Part shown: positions 10,641 through 21,119 of the stretch, in pieces
Position numbering within the stretch: position 1 is the first letter of the stretch
How the letters are laid out: every line of letters begins with the position of its first letter
Assembly: GCA_015680685.1 (NCBI GenBank)
Contig: MNCI01035665.1
Span: 1 to 41,257 of the forward strand
DNA from: Gnetum montanum
Lineage: Eukaryota > Streptophyta > Gnetopsida > Gnetales > Gnetaceae
DNA length: 41,257 nt
Direction of reading: 5' to 3'
Position numbers and translations under genes: made by a program
Notes under the pieces: generated by a model
Told to the model about the DNA's origin: nothing
Database searches by the model: none
Seen by the model: only the letters and a program-made list of their open reading frames with translations

Positions 10641-11460
10641 TTCATAAAGCCATGATGATAGCCAAAAAGACGGTTGAATCCCAAGTTGAAGCAAATAGTA
10701 AAGGATGAAATTGAACAACTGCTTAAGGTGGGATTCATCTATTCAGTCCTCGATAGAGAATGGGTTAGCCCACTCGTTATCATACCCAAGAAAGATGGCA
10801 AGTGGAGGGTCTGTATCGATTTCTAGTTGCTCAACATGGCAACTTTCAAAGACCACTTCCCGCTCCCATTTGTGGACCAGGTGTTGGACACAATTGCAGG
10901 ACACCAGTATTACAACTTTTTCGATGGTTATAGTGGTTATAACTAGATCCAAATCGCACCAAAGGACCAGGCTAAAACTACATTCACGAGTCCATGGGGG
11001 ACTTTTTCATATAAGAAGATGCCCTTTGGCCTATGAAATGCACCTGTGACATTCCAACGCCTTGTCCTAAGCATCTTCCAACAACAAATCAGCAATGGTG
11101 TAGAAGTCTTCATGGATGACTTCTCCACCTATGGTGCCACATTCGAGCAAGCTTTGGACCACCTAGAGAAAGTTTTAAAGAGGTGTGTAGACACCAATAT
11201 GCGGCTCAATTGGCAAAAGAGCCATCTAATGATCCAAAAGGGCGTAGTGTTGGGGCATCTCATTTCATCAACAGGTATCAGTGTCAACCCTAAAAAGATC
11301 AAGGTCATCCAAGGAATTACCCACCAACCAAGTACTATCAAAGATGTGCGGTCATTCCTTGGACACACTGGTTACTATCGGTGCTTCATTGAACACTTCT
11401 TGAATATTGGTCGGCCGTTGGTAGAGCTTACAAAGAAGGATGATCCATTCATCTAGACCA
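10641..11460 (+). pseudogene. Element A reverse transcriptase (broken)
   Basis: RNA-dependent DNA polymerase. The blocks follow the gypsy order: VSPLVIIPKKDGKWRVCIDF (10770-10826), HFPLPFVDQVLDTIAG, FFDGYSGYN with the first catalytic Asp, TSPWGTFSYKKMPFGL, and VEVFMDDFSTYG (11104-11139) with the catalytic Asp pair. The connection LGHLISSTGI and FLGHTGYYRCFIEHF close the domain. The FMDDF form is typical of Athila RTs. Stops interrupt IDF-LLN, GYN-IQI and FGL-NAP, so it cannot be made whole, although the catalytic codons survive. Confidence 0.9.
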
Positions 11461-12000
11461 AGGAATGCAAGTCCGCATTCCAAGAGCTAAAGCAGAAACT
11501 TGTAGAAGCTTCGGTTCTATGAGCACCTGATTGGTCCAGACCCTTTCACATTATGATGGATGCCTCCAACTATGCTTTGGGAGTTGTGCTTACATAGTGT
11601 GATGATCAGAAACTTCCATATTATATCCACTTTGAAAGTCGTAGCATTGTGGGTGGACAACTGAACTATACCACCACTGAGAAAGAATTGACCATAGTGC
11701 TCGGATACCAGGTGTTTGTGCACATAGACCATAGTGCTATTTGGTTCCTGATGAACAAACCAATGGTAAGCCCTTGTATAATTCAGTGGTTGGTGATTCT
11801 TCAGGAGTTTTATTTGACCATGGTAGACAAAAAGGGGTCCGAGAATGTGGTCGTTGACCACTTTTCTCGGTTACAATGGGATAACGCAGAAGAAGAGGAC
11901 CCTTTATCAGACCAATTTCCAGATGAACTTCTCTTCACAGGCACCATTGATCCTCAACCACCCAAGGAATCCCCTTGGTTCAACTGAATCCTTACCTACC
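11461..12000 (+). pseudogene. Element A RNase H (broken)
   Basis: Removes RNA from the RNA:DNA hybrid during reverse transcription. After RT in the same frame comes PFHIMMDASNYALGVVL, with the catalytic Asp codon at 11559. NYTTTEKELTIVL (the E of the active site), VHIDHSAIWFLMNK with the D of the TDH-type block, and the end VVDHFSRLQ follow. The His preceding LKYLL in intact homologues is lost in a small deletion around ELTIVLGYQVFVHID. Stops occur near 11455, 11519 and 11596. Confidence 0.85.
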
Positions 12001-13203
12001 TTACAACATAGGAGCTACCAAAAGAATGGAACCATCATCAAAAATAGCAATTTCTCCATAAGGCCAAGCATTTCATGGAAATCAATGGCCACCTCTATAA
12101 GGTGTGTGCAGATGGCTTGGTTTGATGGTGTGTCCTTGATGCTGATACACTGCGTGTCCTCTAAGATTGTCACGAGGGCCCTTGTGGGGGCGACTATGCT
12201 GGACGTAGAACACCCATTAAAATCCTGCTTGTAGGGTATTATTGGCCTACACTTTTTAGGGACGAACGCACAATTATTTCCATGCTCCTGTGAATGATGC
12301 CAAAGAGATGGTGGGATGATGGCCCGGTTGGAGGGACCTCAACAATGGATTCAACCACTGGAGCCCTTCGACATCTGGGGTATTGACTTCATGGGGCCAA
12401 TCACCCCCTTGTCAAACAGAAAGATGTATATCATCATGGCGGTGGACTACTATACAAAGTGGGTAGAAATGAAAACCGTCATCAACTATTCTTCCAACAC
12501 CGCCACACGATTTGTCCAGCAAAAAATCGTTACCAGGTTTAGAGTGCCTCATGCACTCATTTCTAACAATGGGACTCACTTCACAGGGGTCACTTTTCAC
12601 AAACTCATGCAACGCTTGGGGGTAACACATAAATTCACAACACCCTATCACCCCCAAGCCAACGGGTAGGCCAAGTTCACAAATAGGGAAATTACCAAGA
12701 TCCTTACATGAACAATTAGTAAATACATGAGGGATTGGAGCACCAAGCTTAACGATGGCCTATGGACCTATCGATCCACCAAGAAACTTCCTGTAGGGTA
12801 CTCTCCCTATGAGTTAGTGTACAGTAAGTTGCCAACACTTCCAATCCAAGCAGAATTCTAGACACTATCCATCTCCTATGACCTTGACCTTGACCTACCG
12901 CTAGCACAACAAGAACGATTAATCAACTTAAGTTTGCTAGATGAGAATCGATTAGCGGCCCTATTTTCCAATGAAACCCACAAGGCCTATAATAAGAAAC
13001 AACATGATCTTAGGATTCAGAAGGTTACATTTCAATGTGGAGACAAGGTATTGTATTGGAATCCCTCACATGTATCCCAATTGACAAATTTTCAAACACT
13101 ATGGGAGGGACCTTATATTGTCTCTGAAACCTTTCCATCTGGGGCCTTGTTAATTCAAAAACCTAGGGATCCCACCAGAACAAAGTTGGTCAACCACCAA
13201 TAG
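12001..13203 (+). pseudogene. Element A integrase (broken, catalytic residues changed)
   Basis: Would insert the cDNA. The zinc-binding N-terminal part (12060-12315) is frameshifted but GYYWPTLFRD is visible. The core starts at GIDFMGPITPLSN (catalytic Asp codon 12385), then YYTKWVEMKTV. The block that should hold the second catalytic Asp reads SNNGTHFTG, with Asn at codon 12565. The block for the catalytic Glu reads HPQANG, stop, AKFTN, with Lys at codon 12673. Both changes are G-to-A in effect. The C-terminus GDKVLYWNPSHVSQ and LWEGPYIVSETFPSGAL ends with VNHQ and LKPFYE; there is no chromodomain. It is in a different frame from RT. Confidence 0.9.
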
Positions 13204-15325
13204 CTAAAACCTTTCTATGAGCTTCATGTAGCCAGTGCCACAGCCTTGTCATCAGCCAGTCATTCACGCTCCATCTTTCGCGTCTCCTCCTTTCTACCCA
13301 GTCTTGGGGGAGACCTTCATCCATGCTGATCCACTTCCCTACACCCCTCACCATTTTATCATTTTTTGTTTTACACTTTTTTGTTTTACGCTTTTTTGTT
13401 CTCTATTTTTTGTTTTCCATTTTTTGTTTGTTTTCCACTTCTTTATTTTCCACCTTTTGTTTTACAATTTTTTGTTTTTCATTTTTAGTGTTCTTTTGGT
13501 TTACTTTTTATCATCCTATTGTTTGGCGCGGTCAATTTTTGTTACGATGGGTACTATAATCATCTTCCTAGTTATCTGGTTTCCACCATTGTATGGTTGT
13601 CCTTTAATTGCATGCCATTTTCACTTCATAAATTTGGCAATGAGTCCACGTCATCCACCCATTCACCATTCCATAGTTTTCCTTGTGTCGTAAACATGCC
13701 ACCCCTTCATTTAACAACATTTTCATGAATGTGTGACTTGTGTAGTTCCTTGACTGAGGGATGACCCATTGGTTTGAATCAGGTGTGACTTCAATGGGAA
13801 TGCTTTATTCGTTGTTTTGTTCTGTTCTCTGAGTTGCTGGTGTGTCCTTACGGATTTCCTACCACTCCAAGTCTCTCTCCATGGAAGTTTTTGGGCGGTT
13901 CGACCTAGCATGGTGTGGTACTCATTGAAAAAATTCAAAATAAAATGAAAGAAAAAAAACAAAAATAAATAAAAACAAAAGAATAAACTAAGGATTCAAA
14001 TCACACCCGTTGGTTGGATGCATGCACCTACACATGGGTCTTCGCATGGTGTGGATCCCCCACACAAAAGGAAAAAAAAACACAACTCGTGGTGGGAATT
14101 CAAAACACACCCCTTAGATCGCCTCTCACGGGCCCCACGCGCTAGTTATGAGACTTCCTTGGTCCCCTCTAACTTTGTCCCATTTCACTTCCCTCTTCTC
14201 ACGTTTCCTGGAGCAGTGGTTTTCTGTTGGGTCATTCTTGTTTCCTTGGGAATGGTCAGGCCTTCATCTATCGCTGCGAGGTCACTATTTGTGGATGGTT
14301 TTGGGTCTAATCTCAGGAAAGGTTCTACTAGGTCACTTAACCATGCTTCCACACGGTGTTTCCAGTGACCAACACTTGGAATTTCCATTCTCTCTTCTCC
14401 TTCCATTCCCACTTCTCTCTGTACTCACCTCACTACCTTTTTTATGTTTTGTGTGTTTGTCATGTTTTCTATTGGTCTTTCATGCCTTCACAAGTTTCTC
14501 TTGGTTTGGAGTCTTCACTGGTGACACCTATTATCAGCACTCGGGCCCACGGACCCTAGTGTTGAGGGTATGCAAGGGCTATAAGGCTGTTGCCTGCTAT
14601 GGGGAGGATCCACTTGCATATTCCTAGTTTTTCCTGTTAAGCCTCCACTCCTTTGGATTTCTTGGTTGTTTGTTTTTAATGCCCCATTGTTCGATTTCAT
14701 CCTCGTTAGAGTTCTTTTTTTGACTCCCATTCTCCGATTTTGTCTCTTTTTCACACTCAATTCCCTTCCTCTTGTCTTTAGTCATGATCGGGCCTTTTCT
14801 GCATTTCAATCGCCTCAATTTGGCTTTTCAAATTTTTTATTACGGGTGTTTTTTTTTTGGGTTGGTCAACACTGGTCTTCGAGTGAACAGTGTTGGGTAT
14901 ATGCAGCCCCGTATACGCAGCCACTGTGTATACGCAGCCCCATCGACGCAGCACCCAACCCCTATATATACCCTACCGCACTTCACATTTTTCATCATTT
15001 GGAGTCCAAATTGAGGGGAATTTTTGCCATTTTTTTTGCCTAACCCTTCCCAACACACCTACATTCCATCATGTGTCCGCATCAACCTATCCTTGCCCTT
15101 CTACACAACCAGAGGTATGCACTTAGTCGTGGGGGTGGTGCTCTTGTGTAATTAATTAATTAATTGTTAATTACAAAACCTTTAGGCCTAACCCCTAAAT
15201 TAAACACTCTGGGAGACTTAACGATGTGCCTGTGCCATTAACATAACTTAGTCAAATTGAAAAGATATATATAGATCATTTTTAGGCTATACCTTGGTCT
15301 AATAGATGGTTATGTTTGTTTTCAG
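13204..15325 (+). other. Element A non-coding region between integrase and extra frame
   Basis: A 2.1-kb stretch without a credible protein. From the left it holds a T-rich tract of about 15-bp repeats like ttttttgttttacac (13360-13520), then ggcaatgagtccacgtcatc (about 13637). It continues with gtgtgacttcaatgggaa (about 13783), an A-rich tract (13925-13990), and the block gcatggtgtgg to gaattcaaaacacacccctt (14044-14116). Next come a block around ctagttatg and gtcccctctaact (14131-14172) and ggggaggatccacttgcata (14600-14620). Near the end are repeats of gtatacgcagcc (14895-14945), a TATA-like ctatatatacc (14971-14981) and a splice-acceptor-like tttgttttcag (15315-15325). Related blocks occur in the same order in B and C. 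Confidence 0.7.
15315..15325 (+). promoter_or_regulatory. Splice-acceptor-like site before the extra frame
   Basis: tttgttttcag directly precedes the ATG of the extra frame. Element B has gtgtgtgcag directly before the ATG at 29345. The position suggests a spliced subgenomic RNA, which is not shown by sequence alone. Confidence 0.4.
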
Positions 15326-18181
15326 ATGACATCCAAACCAAGGTATCCAAGGGACAAAGGACCATCACAACCAAGGGAAAAGCACCCATGAATTACAAGG
15401 GGAGGTGGAATGCAACCGCCAGAGTATGCGGAGGGTTCCCATGCAACTGGGCCCTTCTGTGAACGACCTAACATGGAATCTATCCACCAGATTCCTGAAG
15501 AGGAGATTCCCAGTGTGCAATCGCTAAGGAATGAGATGCCTGGGATAACACCATGTCTTGAGGTCACATTGACCCAAGCCTACCTCGATGCTATCACACC
15601 ACGCGAGGTGCAATGGACGATCCTCCAAGAGTTAAATTTTGGACCATTCCTTGAAAACGCGTTAGAAGATGTCAGACTTCAATTGCAGAACTCTCTGATG
15701 TGGCCAATCATCACAACCAGTGGTGAGTGGTACTTAGGAGAAACATATCTCTTCTAGACAAATCAGCAACCAGGGTCAAGAGTAAGAATCAGGGACATAT
15801 ATGTCTCTTACTCTTCAAAAGAAATTGCGCAAGCTCTAGGGTTGCTCGAAACTAGGGCAGATGTGGTGGAAATTCCTAAACAGGCTGATCTAGAGGTGAA
15901 GGCGCAATGGACTAGATGATGCTATAGGGTAGAGCACAAGGAATTTGGCTCCTTGACCACTATGGAGAGAGTTTATTCAAAGATAGCATCTTACCATCTG
16001 GATCCAACGGTAAGATCAAGCAAAATCACTGCCTTCTCCGCTCGTGCGTGTGCCGCCTTGACTAGGAAATTTCCCATGAGTCTCCCACAGCTATTATTTT
16101 TGGAGATTGAAAAGAAATTGATAGAGAATGAACATGGAAGACACGCTCTCCCTTTTCCTTGCCTCATCTGAAAGTTTTGCAAATGGGAAAGGATAGCATG
16201 GTATTCTAACAACATCATCCGATGTGCCCCAATTGCCTCGTGGTGAGAAATGATGAAAGACAAAACCCCTACCACCACATAGACATAGGAAGAGCAGCAA
16301 CCACCTCCACCACCTACACAAACAACGCATCTGGGCTCATAAACAATAGCAACATACATCCACGAGATCCAGGAAATTCTCTCGAGTCAGCGAGAGCCAT
16401 CCGGCAGAACTGGTGGAGGAGATGATCCTTCGGCCTATCACCCTACCATGAGTCACCTGGAGTAAGTGGCACAATCAGTCAGCTTTCTTCAAAGAGCAGG
16501 GCCAATATTTTTCACCACCCGAGCATCCATTCCAACCAGAACAGATCCAAGCATCCAATATGTATCAACTACAACCTAGCAGTTATTCCCTAAAACCTCA
16601 GGGAATGCTACTACTTTCTCGGTACGCTTGGAAGATGGTGAGGGGGCGACGGTCCTAGTGATGTAGCACCATAGACAAGAAGTTGTAGCCGAAGTGGTTG
16701 CTGATACCATTGCTACCACTCTCAATGCACCGGTAGCACCTATACCAAACATCCATGGACTAAAAGATGTACAAGTGTCTACTAGAACTTCACGTAGCAA
16801 GATGGATGCAGCCCAACATGAAGAAATGTTGGACCGACTGGTAGGAACTGGGCAACGGCTTCTAGATGTCTTTGATCTTCCGGAAAACATCACTGCAACC
16901 CAGTCGGAGCTGCTATCGACAAGGGGCAAGAGCCTTGTTTTGGAGAGGCAAATAGAAGCTACTCAAGTTGCTTGTCAGTACTTGGCAATAGAGGTTGCCC
17001 AATTAAGGGTCTAGCTTGCCGATCTGACCATCCTCGACCGTGAAATCACCAAAGATGAAGCTTTTCAATAGCTTTAGCTTAAACTATAGGTTGTTGAGGA
17101 TGTAAGGGAGATGGTGATCCTAGATAAGGCCATAGCAAACACTCGAGCATATTGTTTAGAGAAGGACTTGGTCAAGGTTCACCAAGAGAATGTGCAGTTG
17201 ACCACTGAAGTCCATCGCTTGCGTAATGTTGGTGCAGAGAAAGAGCACATGAAAGATTTTATTCACCAACAGCAGGAGGAGCTAGCTAGGATGAACGCAG
17301 ATATGAGAAGGTTGGCTACTGAGAATTGAAATCTGTCAATGGAGGAGGTTCAGGCATTGCGACGGAAGTCTGCAATTGAAATTGCTGCTTGGAGGAACGA
17401 GGCCCTAAAGTTTGAAAGAGTTAAACATCACTACAGGGACCAAGTGGGATTGCAGAAGGAGGTGACTGAGAAACACATTTAGGTCACTAAATCCCAAATG
17501 AACCAAGTGCTCCAGCAACTCTGAGAAGGAGGCAATGTATGGCCATCCATCTTTGATGGATTAAACGACTACAAAAAAGTAGAAATATTCCTCAAGGAGC
17601 TGTAAATTGAAGAAATGACAGAATACATGGAGTTAGCCAACCTTTGGTATGCAAACCTGGCTATGCTCACAACTAGGAGACCATGGTCAGAGCTAGAGAA
17701 ACAAGTGGCCACCTCGTATTTTCTATATGAGGGAGAGTTCCAGGCACACAAGGCAACAAAACAGAAGCTGGCAATAGCAAACACGGAACTTGAGGTCCTC
17801 TATACAAGCTTTGAAGGCCAACATACCGTTGCAAAGGACCTAGCCCAAAGAATGAGTGACTACCAGCAACTGTAAGCATCAATCCAAGCATTCGATATCG
17901 AACGTAAACAGTTCGCAGCCTGGTTTGTCAATTTGAAAGAACTCATTCTGGCATTGCCTTGCCCTTGGGAAATTTCAGTTCTAGCACACATTGGAGAAGC
18001 TGCCTAGACCGTGAACGACCCTAAAAGCAAAGAAGAGAAAATGAGGGCTTTCTTGGAGGCTTTTCGGCTGTCTCTAGAAGTTGCAGTTGTCGCAGGGCTA
18101 CCGACATCCTTTCCACCACCAACGCATGGACCAGAGGCTGGAGAAGGTCCGTCAGAATCACTGTCCCCAGGGACAGTGTGA
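15326..18181 (+). pseudogene. Element A additional ORF after pol (Athila env/aORF position), decayed
   Basis: One reading frame runs from ATG 15326 to TGA 18179-18181 (951 codons) with about 20 internal stops and no frameshift that I could see. The first third (to about 16170) contains TLTQAYLDAITPREVQW, VRIRDIYVSYSSKEIAQALG, VYSKIASYHLDPTV and ALPFPCLI. From memory this layout resembles the plant transposon-protein domain found in extra ORFs of Athila/Tat elements (PF20167-like); that is inference. The middle is Pro/Gln-rich. From about 16700 to 17900 the protein is Glu/Lys/Gln/Leu-rich with heptad-like spacing, a long predicted coiled coil (for example LVKVHQENVQLTTEVHRL). No signal peptide or membrane helix was seen, so an envelope role is not supported. 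Stops fit transitions of CAA, CAG, CGA or TGG. Confidence 0.75.
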
Positions 18182-18424
18182 TTTCCCCCAGTGATTTTGT
18201 ACATCATCTCACACCACAGAGGACCAGCGAGGTGTTCAATTTTGTCTCTGAACACTGCCATTTTTGTAATTTGTCCTCCTTTGTAGCTCGAGCACTTGGT
18301 AAATTCATGTTGTCTCATGTGTGTGTCATTTATGTTTTTAAGTTATGTGTGTTGTAAATAAAAATCCATACCTTCCAAATTGTAAAGTAACTTGAGGAAG
18401 AGTTTTTGCTCAATTGTGGGGGTA
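18182..18424 (+). other. Element A 3' internal region with polypurine tract
   Basis: Non-coding. It ends in aacttgaggaagagtttttg, ctcaatt and gtgggggta (18416-18424), immediately followed by the 3' LTR. The same string with small changes ends the internal regions of B (29716-29724) and C, so this is the plus-strand primer region. Confidence 0.75.
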
Positions 18425-19391
18425 TGATGAAGTGTCAAAAGTCAATGCGTCGACTGGGCCGTGTATACATTGCCACATATACGCAGTCGTGTCAACGCGG
18501 GCCTGTCGATGTAGCCACCCTACATCGACGTGGCCCCGTTTACATAGCCACCCTTCCTGGCCTATAAATATGAGGGCCTTCCACCTCATTTAGGCATATC
18601 TTTTTGAGTAGTTGTAGCAAAGCTCTTGCAGTTTGCTCCCGCAAGAGATAGAATATTTTCCAAGTGCCCGCAGCAGGTGTATGAAAAGCAATCGGATCTT
18701 TATTCGAGTATTGATGTATCTAAGCCCATTGGCGTGATGGCAATAAAGACGAACCGTTCATGCAATCCTTGCAGCAATTGGACTTAGTTATTTCATGCAT
18801 TCATAGTTTAATGTGTTTATGCTTTATTAATTACTTGTTGCTTTAATAGTTTAATGTGTTTATACTTTATTAGTTACTTGTTAATTATTTATGTTTTCAT
18901 TATTGCAATTTCAATCGTTATTGTTCATTCGTAGTTCGTTAAGGACATAAGTACAACCATCTCAAACGTAATCCAAACACTTGGTAAGCCTAGCAATGCT
19001 TAATGTCAGGTAACCCAGCAGTGTTAGGAAATGCTCAGAACGTGCTCGAAAGCTCAGAAGATGGGACCAGATACTTATGCTAGGAGTAGTTAGAATATAA
19101 ACTAGGCTAATTAGAGATTAGGTTATAGTTTATTCATTACCTTTCATACTTCAATTAATCGCCAAAAAAGATAATTAAAAATATATAAAAATCATTAGCC
19201 TTAGTCTCACTTAACCAATGTAATAGAACTTCACAAGTGAGATTAGGATGACAACGACCGTTCCAACCCAGGGTTTCACTAGTTAGAGGTCTGGTGTGTG
19301 TTAAGTGCTACGGTCTGCGGATTTCGACCGAGTTGCATGTGAACGCTCGTGATTCATATGGTTGGGCATAGGGATACCTAGCTGCTCATCA
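18425..19391 (+). repeat. Element A 3' LTR
   Basis: A 967-bp copy of the 5' LTR, with TATAAATA at 18563-18570 and the poly(A) hairpin at 18697-18749 (tctttatt and aataaaga). The U3 repeat zone (18445-18555) differs most from the 5' copy: it contains an extra catatacgcagtcg unit, so the repeat number has changed since insertion. Confidence 0.93.
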
Positions 19392-19396
19392 TCGAT

Positions 19397-21119
19397 GGTT
19401 ATACTTGGCTAAGTTGTGATTGTGGTAGATTGGTTCCTTGAGTAGTGTTAGTGAGAAGGTTGACAAATAGGGTAAAATAGATGAGTGGTCCATTAAATTT
19501 AAAAAACTTTAACATAAGGAAGTAATTGAAGAGGATGTAAGAATTCACAACAATAAAAAGAAAGGTTCACTAAAAAATGATGTGAAGATGTGCACCAATG
19601 GATGTCATTGATGGGGTAAACAATAAGAATTGATTGTAAAAGTGTCTAAGGGTAAAGAACTTAACTAACCCAACTAAAAGATATGAAAGTGGATCCTCCC
19701 CAAAGTAGGCATAGGCCTTTTATGCCCTTGCATAACTTCAAACTAAAGAGTTTATGGTATCTATGGATGATTAATTGTTACAAAAGGTTAAGTACAAAAA
19801 CACAAAAGAAACTAACTAAGAATTCTAACACATCAAACTAGGACATCAATCCAAAACATGAAATTGGTAGTGAGGTGAGACATGGAAAGCATAGATGGAT
19901 GAGAGAGTGTGTAATGGAGTTCCTAATTATGGTCACATGAAACCCCTTGTGGATTTTGTGGTTCAATGACTTGATAGGATCCATCCTTAGTCTAGACCAA
20001 AACCAACCACATTTAATGACTTCGCATTGACATTCTAAGACTACTCTATCCCTTAAGACATAAGAGTGCTTCCATAGAACAACCAGTGTTCCTTGAAGTG
20101 AGGAAGGACCTTAGTTAGAGGGGACTAGTCCCATAACTAGTGCTTATAGCCCGTTTATTCTTTCTAAGGGGTGTGCTTTGAATTCCCACCATTTTTTTCT
20201 TTTTTTTATTTGAAATGGGAACCACACCATGCAAAGACACATGCATTTATTTTGTCCAAGGGGTATGGTTTAAATTCTCGTTCATTTTTTTCCTTTCTAA
20301 GAGAATCACACCATGCAAGGACACATGCATTTATTTTTTCCAAGGGATATGCTTTAAATTCTCATTGCTTTTTTTCTTAATCAGAACCACATCATGCAAA
20401 GACTTATTCAACTTCCTTTTATTGGTCAACACAAAATGGTAAGAAATCCATAAAAACACACATGCACCCAAGAAAACAGAAAGGCATAAAGAATATCGAA
20501 TCCCCTTGAAACCACACTTTATTCAAACCTTTGAATCCTTCCCAATTCCAAAAACTACCAAACTCACAAATTTATTAAATTTTTGGTAATGAAAAAGGGA
20601 CTGCACATTTCCAAAACATGTAAAACCATAGAGTTTTTGGATGGGTGGATGTTGTGGACTCACTGCCTATTGCATGAAAAAAAAACCATGTCCTAATTAT
20701 CTGTAACAAAATTCAAATCCAGAAACCAGACACCAACAATCAAATAGTAAAGTAGCACATACCACCATTAAATAATGCATTACCAATGTACCTAGCACTT
20801 ATTAACAAAAAGTTAGAAAAGCATACCAAATAAAATTAAAGAAAATATAAAAGAAAGTGTAAAATATTCAAGAAATATAAAATCTACAAATGATGGTGTA
20901 AAACAAAAATTAAAAAAGATTAACAACATGAAAACAAAAATATGTAAAATAAAGAATGTGTAAAACAAAAAGTTGTAAAAAAAAAAGTTAAAAAATTGAG
21001 GATCCACTTATATGATTAGCATGGGTGGCCATCTCTCCCATGACTAAGTTGAAAGGATGAGATTTAAAATATTAAGCGTGGTTGTCCATCCAATGAGGCT
21101 TTTGTTGTACTTGCTAGCT
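19397..21119 (-). other. Element C non-coding region after integrase
   Basis: No protein is recognised. Read on the minus strand from the integrase end, it holds a T-rich tract (about 21000-20813) and a block like gagtccacaacatccaccca (about 20660-20640). Next are ttcaaggggattcgat (about 20515-20497), a three-copy tandem repeat (20405-20168), a block around cactagttatgggactagtc and ccctctaactaagg (about 20145-20107), and ggggaggatccactttcata (about 19705-19686). The order equals that in A and B. The large extra frame is absent here. Confidence 0.65.
20168..20405 (-). repeat. Three tandem copies of a conserved post-pol block in element C
   Basis: Three units of about 70-90 bp. Each contains, in minus reading, ttgcatg(g/a)tgtgg or tgtgattc, an A-rich stretch, then gagaatttaaa or gggaattcaaa, and a C-rich end like caccccttag. 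Elements A (14041-14117) and B (28397-28460) have one copy each. Confidence 0.8.

Larger units (their letters stand above)
6055..19391 (+). mobile_element. Element A: 13.3-kb Athila-like Ty3/gypsy retrotransposon
   Basis: LTRs at 6055-7011 and 18425-19391 enclose, in order, a primer-binding site, gag, protease, RT, RNase H, integrase, a 2.1-kb non-coding stretch, an extra 951-codon frame and a polypurine tract. The primer site fits tRNA-Asp and the RT box reads VFMDDF. There is no chromodomain after integrase, and a large extra frame follows pol. Together these point to the Athila branch of non-chromovirus gypsy elements. By eye the LTRs are roughly 94-95% identical. All genes have stops and at least two frameshifts affect gag-pol, so this copy is not autonomous. 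Confidence 0.92.

Noticed and set aside
13235-13693. 152-codon Phe-rich frame after integrase with apparent membrane segments (possible envelope protein)
   Set aside because: Its hydrophobicity comes from the T-rich tandem tract; the frame is not conserved in B or C.
14018-15126. Several 70-160 codon frames between integrase and the extra ORF
   Set aside because: No motif, overlapping frames on both strands, and the conserved blocks do not respect any frame.
15991-16359. Minus-strand Gly/Cys/Val-rich frame
   Set aside because: Shadow of the extra frame of element A; composition explained by the Pro/Thr-rich sense strand.
20171-20442. Two overlapping repetitive frames (HHAKTHAFIL-type and PCKDTCIYF-type)
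   Set aside because: By-products of the three-copy tandem repeat on the non-sense strand of element C.
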